Shown here one piece after another: positions 16,854 through 24,510 of a stretch of DNA of 64,000 bases (position 1 is the stretch's first letter; each line of letters begins with the position of its first letter). The position numbers were made by a program, and so were the translations under genes. The stretch lies in NCBI GenBank assembly GCA_040507035.1, contig JBEVVR010000044.1, forward strand, positions 124,001-188,000, given 5' to 3'. The stretch is from Thiodiazotropha sp040507035. Its GTDB lineage: Bacteria; Pseudomonadota; Gammaproteobacteria; Chromatiales; Chromatiaceae. The notes beneath the pieces are model-generated. The model was not told the origin of the DNA. It was given only the letters and a program-made list of their open reading frames with translations, and did no database searches.

Positions 16854-17105
16854 CTAGGCTGCCTGTTTGGCCGCCTGCTTGAGCAGAGCAGCCACTCGCT
16901 CGCTCGGTTTCGCACCCTTGGAGACCCAGTGCTCGACACGGGCCTGATCGACACGCAAACCCTCTTCGCCGCCGACTGCGATAGGATTGAAGAATCCGAG
17001 TCTTTCGATATATCGACCGTCACGCGCATTGCGGCTGTCGGTCACCACAATGTGGTAAAAGGGCCGCTTTTTCGCGCCCGTTCTTGAAAGGCGTATGGTT
17101 ACCAT
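16854..17105 (-). CDS. rpsP: 30S ribosomal protein S16
   Basis: The start is the ATG at 17105, giving 83 residues beginning MVTIRLSRTGAKKRPFYHIV, the canonical S16 N-terminus. The reading frame is open further upstream to 17285, but that part includes repeat sequence and is not coding. The AAGGA seven bases before 17105 is a good ribosome binding site. S16 is an early-binding assembly protein of the small subunit. It heads the rpsP-rimM-trmD-rplS unit. The ffh gene lies upstream, with a repeat between. Confidence 0.97.
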   Translation of the reverse strand: MVTIRLSRTGAKKRPFYHIVVTDSRNARDGRYIERLGFFNPIAVGGEEGLRVDQARVEHWVSKGAKPSERVAALLKQAAKQAA

Positions 17106-17199
17106 GATGTATCCTTGAAAATTCGCTAACACACCGGAACCTGCCGGCGGGAAACGGCGTATTATAACCAACTTTTTGCCGAAGTGAAGAGAGGAAATT

Positions 17200-17323
17200 A
17201 ATTTTGAATTATGAATTTTGAATTTTGAATTGAGGCGTTCGCTGCGCTCACATCTTATATAGATTAAGCTGTGTGCGAAGCACAACCCACTAATTCATAA
17301 TTCAAAATTCATAATTCAAAATT
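17200..17323. repeat. Long inverted-repeat element of the TGAATTTTGAATT type
   Basis: The 32 bases at 17200-17231 (AATTTTGAATTATGAATTTT...) pair with 17292-17323 with one mismatch. Between them lies a GC-richer centre (GCGTTCGCTGCGCTCAC). It is inserted between ffh and rpsP. A related element is at 30968-31078. Such AATTTTGAATT repeats recur in many unrelated bacterial genomes. Nothing is encoded. Confidence 0.85.
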
Positions 17324-17339
17324 AAATCAACGACTTAAG

Positions 17340-18722
17340 TCAGAACGGAAATCCGCCGCCCCCCGGTGGCATCCCCCCACCCGGAAACTTCCCCGCCATC
17401 CCCCGCATCATCTTCTTCATGCCTCCACCCTTCATCTTTTTCATCATTTTCTGCATCTGCATGAATTGCTTGAGGAGTTTGTTCACATCCTGCACCTGGG
17501 TACCGGAGCCGGTGGCGATGCGCCGTTTGCGCGAGCCCTTGATAACCGCCGGAAACGCCCGCTCATGGGGGGTCATGGAGTTGATGATCGCAATCAGCCT
17601 GCCGATCTCCTTGTCGTTGACCTGACTCTTTACATGGTCGGGGATCTCTCCCATGCCGGGCAATTTGTCCAGCAGCCCGCTCATGCCACCCATGTTGGCC
17701 ATCTGCAGCATCTGCTCCCTGAAATCGTCCAGGTCAAATCCCTTCCCCTTTTGCAGCTTTTTCGCCAACTTGGCCGCCTTATCCTGGTCGACCTTGCGAC
17801 CCACCTCCTCCACCAGGGTCAGCACATCGCCCATGCCAAGGATGCGCGAGGCGATACGATCGGGATGGAAGGGCTCGAGGGCATCGCTCTTCTCACCGAC
17901 GCCGATGAATTTAATCGGCTTGCCGGTGATCTGGCGTATCGACAACGCCGCCCCGCCCCGGGCATCACCATCGGCCTTGGTGAGGATCACCCCGGTGAGC
18001 GGCAGGGCCTCGTTGAAGGCCTTGGCGGTGTTCGCCGCATCCTGTCCGGTCATACTATCGACCACGAACAGGGTCTCCACCGGACCGAGGGCCTGGTGGA
18101 GCTGCTTGATCTCCCCCATCATCTCCTCATCCACATGGAGCCTGCCGGCGGTATCGACGATCAATACCTCGGCAAATCCCTTGGCCGCCTCCTTGAGTGC
18201 CCTGTCGGCGATGGCCAGGGGTTGTTCATCCCCGGAACTGGCGATGAAATCGACCCCCACGTCCCGGGCCAGGGTCTGCAGCTGATCGATCGCCGCCGGC
18301 CGATAGACGTCGCAGCTGACCACCGAGACCTTTTTCTTACCGTTCTGTAGCAGCCAACGTCCCAGTTTGGCGACGCTGGTGGTCTTACCCGAGCCCTGCA
18401 GTCCTGCCATCAGGATCACCGCGGGTGGCTGTGCCGCCAGATCCAGGGCCTCGTTGGCCTCCCCCATCACCTGGATCAACTCGTCGTTGACGATCTTGAT
18501 CAATGTCTGACCGGGGGTAAGGCTCTTCATCACCTCTTCACCCATCGCCTTCTGTTTCACCTGGTCGATGAACTCTCGCACCACCGGCAGGGCGACATCG
18601 GCCTCCAGCAGTGCCATCCGTACCTCGCGCATGGTCTCCTTGATGTTGTCTTCCGTAAGTCGGCCCTGGCCGCGTAGATGGGTAAGGACTTTGCCCAGTC
18701 GTTGAGTCAGATTGTCAAACAT
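17340..18722 (-). CDS. ffh: Signal recognition particle protein Ffh
   Basis: Ffh binds 4.5S RNA and signal sequences of nascent membrane proteins and hands them to FtsY. The 460-residue protein shows the N-terminal four-helix bundle, the GTPase domain with P-loop GLQGSGKTTSVAKL (about 108-121), DTAGRLHVDEEMM and TKADGDARGG, and a methionine-rich M domain ending in a Gly/Met/Pro tail (KGGGMKKMMRGMAG). It precedes rpsP in the classical ffh-rpsP order, but an inverted repeat separates them. Confidence 0.98.
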   Translation of the reverse strand: MFDNLTQRLGKVLTHLRGQGRLTEDNIKETMREVRMALLEADVALPVVREFIDQVKQKAMGEEVMKSLTPGQTLIKIVNDELIQVMGEANEALDLAAQPPAVILMAGLQGSGKTTSVAKLGRWLLQNGKKKVSVVSCDVYRPAAIDQLQTLARDVGVDFIASSGDEQPLAIADRALKEAAKGFAEVLIVDTAGRLHVDEEMMGEIKQLHQALGPVETLFVVDSMTGQDAANTAKAFNEALPLTGVILTKADGDARGGAALSIRQITGKPIKFIGVGEKSDALEPFHPDRIASRILGMGDVLTLVEEVGRKVDQDKAAKLAKKLQKGKGFDLDDFREQMLQMANMGGMSGLLDKLPGMGEIPDHVKSQVNDKEIGRLIAIINSMTPHERAFPAVIKGSRKRRIATGSGTQVQDVNKLLKQFMQMQKMMKKMKGGGMKKMMRGMAGKFPGGGMPPGGGGFPF

Positions 18723-18932
18723 GGCTTTCCTGGTGGGTGTTGTCTGCAGCGAAGAGAGGGGTGAACCGGCAGTGGTGACCGGATCAATGTTCCACAGTTA
18801 ATATTCGAGCGCAGGCTAGTATACCAGTCCCTTGGAAATCCTCGCCATTACTTTCACAGTGACCTGAAAATATGCGAACATCGCCGCTGATTCCCAGTAA
18901 ATTGGTCAGCACAGAGAAGGATTCAGAGGATT

Positions 18933-19727
18933 GTGATCGTCACGCTTGCCATCGCCGCCTATGTTGCCGCCGGTTTGATCCTGGCGTTTCGGCTGTTCCG
19001 CAATCATGAAGGGACGAGACTTCCCCGCGCTCTGGGACTGGCTATCGGTTTTCTCGGTGTGGGGCTGCACGCCATTCCACTCTATCAGAATCTAATCTCC
19101 TCTTCCGGCATCAACATGGGACTCTTCAATGCCCTGTCACTGATCGCCTGGACCATTACCCTGCTGCTACTGGTTTCCAGCATCAGCAAGCCGGTTGAAA
19201 ATCTCGGCATAGTGATCATGCCCCTCGCGGCGGTCGCCCTCTTCCTGGAGAGCCGTTATCAGACCGTCAACTTCATCACCGACCAGATCTCCAGCGGTTT
19301 GACCCTGCACATCCTGGTATCCATGCTGGCCTACAGTCTGTTCACCCTGGCCAGTGTGCAGGCGGTGCTGCTTGCAATCCAGGACCACCACCTGCGCCAG
19401 CGCCACCCCGGAGGATTCATCCGTGCTCTGCCGCCGCTGCAGACCATGGAGAGCCTGTTGTTTGAAATGATCGCGGTGGGCTTTGTTCTGTTGAGTCTGG
19501 CCCTGCTCTCCGGATTCGCTTTTCTGGAGAATATGTTCGAGCAGCGGCTTGCCCACAAGACCGTGCTTTCAATCATCGCCTGGTTTGTTTTCGGTACCCT
19601 GCTCTGGGGGCGTTACCGGTTTGGATGGCGGGGACAGATGGCCCTGACCTGGACCCTCAGCGGCTTTGTGGTGTTGATGCTGGCCTATTTCGGCAGCAAG
19701 GTTGTGATCGAACTGATTCTCGGCTGA
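18933..19727 (+). CDS. ypjD: CcsA-like inner-membrane protein YpjD
   Basis: A 264-residue protein with about eight hydrophobic helices of the cytochrome c assembly (CcsA/CcmC) fold. It lies divergent to ffh, the position typical of ypjD in gammaproteobacteria. The start is a GTG at 18933 with an AGAGGA binding site upstream. Conserved features include the GVGLHAIPLYQ histidine motif near residue 47 and LLFEMIAVGFVLLSLALLSG later. It is thought to handle haem or support haem-dependent processes, but its precise role is unsettled. Confidence 0.9.
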   Translation: MIVTLAIAAYVAAGLILAFRLFRNHEGTRLPRALGLAIGFLGVGLHAIPLYQNLISSSGINMGLFNALSLIAWTITLLLLVSSISKPVENLGIVIMPLAAVALFLESRYQTVNFITDQISSGLTLHILVSMLAYSLFTLASVQAVLLAIQDHHLRQRHPGGFIRALPPLQTMESLLFEMIAVGFVLLSLALLSGFAFLENMFEQRLAHKTVLSIIAWFVFGTLLWGRYRFGWRGQMALTWTLSGFVVLMLAYFGSKVVIELILG

Positions 19728-19756
19728 ATAGGGTCATGGCCCGAATGTGGGTGGCT

Positions 19757-20071
19757 TCAGTCCTGAGACTGTTTGCGATAGGCCTGGATCGCCTCCCTTC
19801 CAAGCTTTAGCCTTTTGCCGTCCTGCATCACCGATTCTTTGGCCTCTTCGCAGATAGCCACGGTGCGTTCGTTGAGCGCCAGGATCTGTTCTATCTGCCC
19901 CTGAAGCACCCTGTCTCTGATCAAGGCGGGATCTTTGAAAATGGATTCCAGAAGCTGCATTCGGCGCTGGTCCAGCTGTTGCAGCTCAGGCCACTGCTTC
20001 TCTTCGGCCAGGCGGAAGATCTCATGGCTCAACTCTAATGCATGTTTCAGGTTCTGCTCGAGCTGAGGCAA
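19757..20071 (-). CDS. fliT: FliT-like flagellar chaperone
   Basis: The 104-residue all-helical protein follows fliS and has the size and pattern of FliT, the export chaperone of the filament cap FliD. The EQNLKHALELSHEIFRLAEEKQWPELQQLDQRR segment is the usual FliT helix pair. I take the TTG at 20071 as start because AAGGAG stands six bases upstream. No ATG gives a better N-terminus. The sequence is weakly conserved in this family, so the call rests largely on context. Confidence 0.78.
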   Translation of the reverse strand: MPQLEQNLKHALELSHEIFRLAEEKQWPELQQLDQRRMQLLESIFKDPALIRDRVLQGQIEQILALNERTVAICEEAKESVMQDGKRLKLGREAIQAYRKQSQD

Positions 20072-20108
20072 AAGGCGCTCCTTGAGAGATGGGGTATAGC
20101 CACCAAAA

Positions 20109-20531
20109 TTAGGGGTTTTTTACAACATCCTTGATGTTAGTGGCGTTCTGAATGGCCTCGGGCATGGCGTCCCAGGCGGTTTTGATCTCTTTGAGGAGTG
20201 ATGCCACTTCGTCGAGGGCCTCTATATCCTGATGGATATTGGCCTCAAACAGACGACGGATCATATAGTCGTAGAGCATATCGAGATTGTTGGCGATCTC
20301 TCCGCCCTGCTCAAAATCGAGGGCGCCGCGAAGGGCGTCGATGACGGAGATGATCCAGTTGATCTCGTTATGCCTCGCCTCATGCTCCTTCCTTTGAATC
20401 GACCCTTTCGCATTGGAAATGCCGTCCAAGGCGCCGCCCATGAGCATCTGCACCAGGCGGAAGGGAGTGGCGTACATGGCTTCGGATGAAGCTGCTTGAC
20501 GATAACTGTTTATTGCTGAGTTACTTACCAT
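20109..20531 (-). CDS. fliS: Flagellar export chaperone FliS
   Basis: The 140-residue helical protein has the FliS signature near the N-terminus (INSYRQAASSEAMYATPFRLVQMLMGGAL) followed by ISVIDALRGALDFEQGGEIANNLDMLYDYMIRRL. FliS binds the C-terminal helices of flagellin and keeps it unfolded for export. It sits in the order fliD-fliS-fliT, as expected, and is read with them on the minus strand. Confidence 0.95.
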   Translation of the reverse strand: MVSNSAINSYRQAASSEAMYATPFRLVQMLMGGALDGISNAKGSIQRKEHEARHNEINWIISVIDALRGALDFEQGGEIANNLDMLYDYMIRRLFEANIHQDIEALDEVASLLKEIKTAWDAMPEAIQNATNIKDVVKNP

Positions 20532-20576
20532 TATTAAACCTTCAAGCCATCATTGTTAAGCCATTGCTGGACCTTA

Positions 20577-21929
20577 TCAGTTGCTCTGGATGGAGGAGAG
20601 CTGACTGGTGAGAAAACTACTGGTACTTTGCAGTATAGCAACGGTCTGATCCAACGCCGTGAATTGCTCGACCAGCTGCTTCTCATAGGAGACCAGATGG
20701 AGTTCCTGCCGTTCGATCTGATTCTGCAGGGTATCCATTTGATTGCTCAAACTTTCATCTTTGGCCTCTATAATCCCGCCGCTATCGAGCAGCAGATCCG
20801 CATAGTTATAGAATCGGCTCGCGAAACCGGTGGTTGCATCGGTCAGAATCTGTGATACCCGGTCGAAATCGTTGATCAGTGCATCCGCCAGTTCACTGCT
20901 GTCGAGGGAGATCACGCCCTCTCTGTCCCGGGTGATACCGATCTCAAACAGGTAGGCGGGAGCCGCGTCCACGGTAGCCGTCTGGTTGAGGATATCGACA
21001 AAACCCTGGCGCATTCTGCGCAGGCTGCTGTCGCGGGCCAGGGAGCTCACTTCCATGGCATCGAACTCATCCATCACTGTATTGTAGGCATCGACCAGGC
21101 CCTGGATTCTCTCCTCTATGGCGCTGTTGTCGCGGGTGATGCCAATCGAAGCACTGCCGGCGGCCAGCAGCTCGATGGTGACCCCCGAGATGGCCGCGGT
21201 CACAGAATTGGAAGCGCTATTGACGGTAAAGCCATCGATGTAGAGCAAGGCATCCTGGGCCGTCTCCACCTGTTCCGCCAAGCCATCACCGCCGACACCT
21301 ATGTAGAACAGCCTGGAGAGGCCGTTGGCATCGCTGTTGTTGCCGTCACTATCGGTAAAGTTGACCGAGATGGCATTCGCCGCACCGGTATCCTGGCTGG
21401 TGAGGATCAGACGGCTGCCGCCGGCTTCATTCAGTATGGTGGCGGAGACTCCCGGATTGTCAGCGGCGCTGTTGATGGCATCGCGTAGCCCCGCAAGGGT
21501 GTTGTTGCTGGCATCAACAGTCAGATTCATGGTTGACCCGTCGACGGTAATCGACAGGGTTCCGGTACCGACGGCGGTGTCGCTGTCGGTATAGGCCGAG
21601 GAGGCCAACTTGTCACCGCTCGCCAGGGTGTCGACAACGATGTCATAGCTGGATACCGCGGCATTTTCATCGGCGCTCACGGTCAACACGGAGTCATCCG
21701 ATGAAGTGGTTGAGAAAACGGCAAGGCCGGTCGCGGTGGTCAACTGCTCCACGGTGGATTTGAAGCTATCGATAGCACTCTTGATCAGACCGTAGTCGCT
21801 GATCTGCTGTTCAATCGTCGCTTCCCGTGCACGCAAGGTGTTGAGGGGCTGACTCTCAATCGCTATCAATTGATTGATAATCGAGTTCCAGTCGGCCCCA
21901 GCGCCTATGCCAGAGAAACCAATAGCCAT
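20577..21929 (-). CDS. fliD: Flagellar filament capping protein FliD (HAP2)
   Basis: A 450-residue protein forming the pentameric cap that folds flagellin subunits at the filament tip. The N-terminal coiled-coil part reads GIGAGADWNSIINQLIAIESQPLNTL. Domains of the flagellin-hook IN type occur in the middle (VSSYDIVVDTLASGDKL), and the C-terminal coiled coil ends in LDQTVAILQSTSSFLTSQL. It is somewhat shorter than enteric FliD, through smaller exposed domains. It lies between flaG and fliS. Confidence 0.95.
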   Translation of the reverse strand: MAIGFSGIGAGADWNSIINQLIAIESQPLNTLRAREATIEQQISDYGLIKSAIDSFKSTVEQLTTATGLAVFSTTSSDDSVLTVSADENAAVSSYDIVVDTLASGDKLASSAYTDSDTAVGTGTLSITVDGSTMNLTVDASNNTLAGLRDAINSAADNPGVSATILNEAGGSRLILTSQDTGAANAISVNFTDSDGNNSDANGLSRLFYIGVGGDGLAEQVETAQDALLYIDGFTVNSASNSVTAAISGVTIELLAAGSASIGITRDNSAIEERIQGLVDAYNTVMDEFDAMEVSSLARDSSLRRMRQGFVDILNQTATVDAAPAYLFEIGITRDREGVISLDSSELADALINDFDRVSQILTDATTGFASRFYNYADLLLDSGGIIEAKDESLSNQMDTLQNQIERQELHLVSYEKQLVEQFTALDQTVAILQSTSSFLTSQLSSIQSN

Positions 21930-21969
21930 GACTCGCTATACCTCGCCGTTATTCTCGGTATGCTTACAA

Positions 21970-22353
21970 TTATACTCTGTCATCCAATAACGCCCCCGGT
22001 GGGACCTGCTCATTCATCTCCTCTATCTGGGAAATAATATGCAAGATCTGTTCCGGAGGTATCTGTCTGACCAACTCGCCGGTTTCGGAGTCGACTACCC
22101 GTAAAACCTGGGTGCCCGTCTGCTCATCGATACTGAACTCGAGATCCCGACGAACCATCTGCGCCAGATTTTCGACATTCAGTGCCAAGGCTTTGTTGTC
22201 GATGGCTAGCGGTTGCTCTACAGCATTCGCTGTCTGCTGTTTAGCCGCTTCTGCTGCGGTTTCCTTTACCCGTGTGGCGGAGCTGGAATCGGTCTTGGAG
22301 ACATCGCGCTTATAGGCATACTCATTCGCCAAATTGTTGATTACGTTTGGCAT
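21970..22353 (-). CDS. flaG: FlaG family flagellar protein
   Basis: The 127-residue protein has a variable polar N-terminus and a conserved C-terminal half (LEFSIDEQTGTQVLRVVDSETGELVRQIPPEQ) that defines FlaG. FlaG proteins are associated with filament length control and are usually found between fliC and fliD, as here. No secretion signal other than flagellar export is expected. Confidence 0.93.
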   Translation of the reverse strand: MPNVINNLANEYAYKRDVSKTDSSSATRVKETAAEAAKQQTANAVEQPLAIDNKALALNVENLAQMVRRDLEFSIDEQTGTQVLRVVDSETGELVRQIPPEQILHIISQIEEMNEQVPPGALLDDRV

Positions 22354-22387
22354 GATAATACCCTATCCAATAATTCCGTTATTTAAT

Positions 22388-22410
22388 GGGGGGGCTTTAT
22401 CGCCCCCCCC
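22388..22410 (-). terminator. Terminator after fliC
   Basis: A seven-base G run and an eight-base C run pair across an eight-base loop (GGGGGGG-CTTTATCG-CCCCCCC). It lies 11 bases past the fliC stop on the minus strand and is followed by an A/T-rich tract (ATTAAATAA). It should separate very abundant fliC mRNA from flaG-fliD. Confidence 0.75.
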
Positions 22411-22420
22411 ACGTCCTGTA

Positions 22421-23191
22421 TTAACTGAGAAGTCCCAGTGCCAGCTGTGGCAGTGAGTTGGCCTGCGACAAGGCGGCCACACCTGCCTGCTGTACAACCT
22501 GGGCACTGGTCAGTCTCGCGGTTTCGCGGGCGAAGTCAGCATCCATGACCCGGCCGGCGGCTGCATATTGCGCCTCTTCGATGGCAGCTGCCACGCGGGT
22601 AGCTGAATCCAAGCGGCTCTGCAGACTACCTACGTTCGCCAGTTCGGCGGCCACGGCATTGAGGTCCGTATCCACCGATGCGATATCGGTAATAGCTGCC
22701 GAAGTAGAGATAGTATTGGCGGTAATGGAGATGGTCTGACCGGCGTTGGCGCCGACCTGAATGGCGCCGCCACCACCGAACACGGCGGCACCGTTGAAGG
22801 TGGCGCGTGCCATGGCATCGGTGATCTCGGTGGCCAGAGCGGAAAACTCAGTTGACATATAACCCTGTTGGGCTGCGGTGTAGAGTCCACTGCTGTATTG
22901 GACCGCGAGTTCACGTTGACGCTGCATCATGTCACTGACGGTCTGCAGCGTAGCGTCTGCGACGTTCAGATAGGAGACGCCGTCTGCGATATTACGCTGC
23001 GCAACGGTCATGCCGCGAGCCTGGCCGGTTTGCAACTGGGCGATGGCCAGACCGGCTGCGTCGTCTTTCGCCATGTTGATGCGAAGACCTGAGGAGAGAC
23101 GCTGTACGGCGGTTTCGAGGCTGGATTGGGTGCGGGTTAGGTTTTTCTGTGCCGCAAGAGAGTAGACATTAGTGTTAACTGTGACAGGCAT
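22421..23191 (-). CDS. fliC: Flagellin (short type)
   Basis: At 256 residues this flagellin is nearly all conserved D0/D1 coiled coil, with almost no surface-exposed D2/D3 part. The N-terminus (TVNTNVYSLAAQKNLTRTQSSLETAVQRLSSG) and C-terminus (RETARLTSAQVVQQAGVAALSQANSLPQLALGLL) are classical. It is the only flagellin gene in the window. A sigma-28-like promoter and a -24/-12-like site lie upstream (23304-23376). The LSQANSLPQ end is where FliS binds. Confidence 0.97.
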   Translation of the reverse strand: MPVTVNTNVYSLAAQKNLTRTQSSLETAVQRLSSGLRINMAKDDAAGLAIAQLQTGQARGMTVAQRNIADGVSYLNVADATLQTVSDMMQRQRELAVQYSSGLYTAAQQGYMSTEFSALATEITDAMARATFNGAAVFGGGGAIQVGANAGQTISITANTISTSAAITDIASVDTDLNAVAAELANVGSLQSRLDSATRVAAAIEEAQYAAAGRVMDADFARETARLTSAQVVQQAGVAALSQANSLPQLALGLLS

Positions 23192-23303
23192 GATTAATTC
23201 CTCTGTCGAACCAACGACGGCATCTATCGTGAGCGCTCAATCGTCGGTTGTTTGCATTTAGCGGATATACCAGCAATTTTGGTATTTACCGCCTCCGATA
23301 TTT

Positions 23304-23330
23304 GTAGCGGCGCCCTATGTCGGAACTTTA
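23304..23330 (-). promoter_or_regulatory. Sigma-28 (FliA) promoter of fliC
   Basis: On the minus strand TAAAGTTC and GCCGCTAC are separated by exactly 11 bases, close to the FliA consensus (TAAAGTTT-N11-GCCGATAA). The predicted start of transcription is about 105 bases before the fliC ATG. Confidence 0.8.
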
Positions 23331-23360
23331 ACCTGATTCACACTTGGCATAATCCTGACT

Positions 23361-23376
23361 GGCACCCTGACTGCCA
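23361..23376 (-). promoter_or_regulatory. Possible second, sigma-54-like promoter of fliC
   Basis: Minus-strand TGGCAGTCAGGGTGCC has GG and GC ten bases apart and a good -24 box, but only a partial -12 box. It lies 30 bases upstream of the sigma-28 site. Moderate support. Confidence 0.4.
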
Positions 23377-23543
23377 AGGTTACTTATTGTTTAGATTATG
23401 ATTTTTCCCTATACGCACCGCAGATGCCAAGGGAATCTATATCCTATGCCTTAGCTTCCCTAGGATTTCAGCGACATATCTATTTGAAGCCTAAAACACA
23501 ATAGAAGTTGCTTCAGCACTGGACCAAGCGTCACTGGATAACG

Positions 23544-23568
23544 AAAAAAAGCGGCTGCAGAGGCCCGC
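23544..23568 (-). terminator. Terminator-like hairpin after flgL
   Basis: On the minus strand, downstream of flgL, a short GC stem (GCGG/CCGC with inner pairs) is followed by seven T. It lies 32 bases beyond the flgL stop, in the intergenic region 23192-23600 between flgL and fliC. Apart from this hairpin and the fliC promoters, that region holds no gene I can support. Confidence 0.5.
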
Positions 23569-23600
23569 AGTTCAATTGAGCCACGCAGGCCTCAGGGGGA

Positions 23601-24506
23601 TTAGAGATAGTTGAATAGGGAGAGACCCTGCACCATGTTAAACGTCTGTTGTGCCGCCTGCAGCGCGATCATATCCTGCTCGAAACGGCTGATTGCCTCC
23701 ACGATATCCAGGTCTTCGGTTTCGGAGAGCGCCTTCTGCATGGTGAAGATGAAGTCCTCATTGACATTGTGCTGTTCGTCGATGGTGTTGAGGCGGGCAC
23801 CGCCCCGCGCCCTCACCGAAACGATGTGCTCCTGAGCCAGCTGCAGATCATCCATATAGGCACTGTTGGGTGCATCGGCCTCCATCCCCGCGATGATGCC
23901 ATGTATGGTCTCGAAGATATTGCGCCTGCCACCAGCGCTGGTCTCCACATTCATGAATACATCGAAGCCGTTCTCCCGGTCCTGCACCTGACGGGTTGCG
24001 GAGATGCGCAGGGTCCTGGTCCCCATATCGCCTCCATAGGCGAAGACACCGTCGGCGGGATTGCTGAAGGGGATGCCATCGGCATCATAGCCGGCGAAGA
24101 TATACTCGCCGTCGCTGTCCCGAGTATTGGCCAGGGCCATCAACTCGTCGTTGAGCTGGCGCAGCTCCTCGGCGATGGCCTGGCGCGCCGCCGCTGAATA
24201 GGTATCGCTCTGTCCCTGGATGGTCAGCTCCATGATCCGCGGCATCAGATCATCCACTCCCTTCAATGCGACCTCTTGCAGTTCGAGCCGGGCCTGCGCC
24301 CTGTCGGCGTTGTTCTGATACTGTTCTACCTGGGTGATCGAGGTTCGCAGGTCGAGTATATAGGCGGCCCCCGGGGGATCGTCTTTGGGAGTGAGGATGC
24401 GTTTACCGGTGGAGATCTGCAGCTGCGCCTTGCTCACCTCGGCCTGGCGCTGCAGCATGCTGTTGATTCCCCGGTCGAATAACATGGAGGTGGAAACTCT
24501 ATTCAT
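23601..24506 (-). CDS. flgL: Flagellar hook-associated protein FlgL (HAP3)
   Basis: A 301-residue junction protein joining FlgK to flagellin. The N-terminal D0/D1 is flagellin-like (MNRVSTSMLFDRGINSMLQRQAEVSKAQ) and the C-terminus ends LQAAQQTFNMVQGLSLFNYL, a standard FlgL close. It is four bases after flgK and completes the flgK-flgL pair, with a hairpin terminator beyond it. Confidence 0.95.
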   Translation of the reverse strand: MNRVSTSMLFDRGINSMLQRQAEVSKAQLQISTGKRILTPKDDPPGAAYILDLRTSITQVEQYQNNADRAQARLELQEVALKGVDDLMPRIMELTIQGQSDTYSAAARQAIAEELRQLNDELMALANTRDSDGEYIFAGYDADGIPFSNPADGVFAYGGDMGTRTLRISATRQVQDRENGFDVFMNVETSAGGRRNIFETIHGIIAGMEADAPNSAYMDDLQLAQEHIVSVRARGGARLNTIDEQHNVNEDFIFTMQKALSETEDLDIVEAISRFEQDMIALQAAQQTFNMVQGLSLFNYL

Positions 24507-24510
24507 GACG

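Noticed and set aside
17466..18350. 294-residue antisense frame over ffh
   Set aside because: ffh is intact on the other strand; the frame has no domain and is a GC-driven shadow.
22385..22412. GG-N10-GC match before flaG
   Set aside because: It falls in the poly-G/poly-C terminator stem; the match is a by-product of the G run.
23355..23380. Plus-strand -24/-12 match in the fliC upstream region
   Set aside because: It would point into the antisense of flgL with no gene to drive. The minus-strand reading of the same palindrome is kept only at low confidence.
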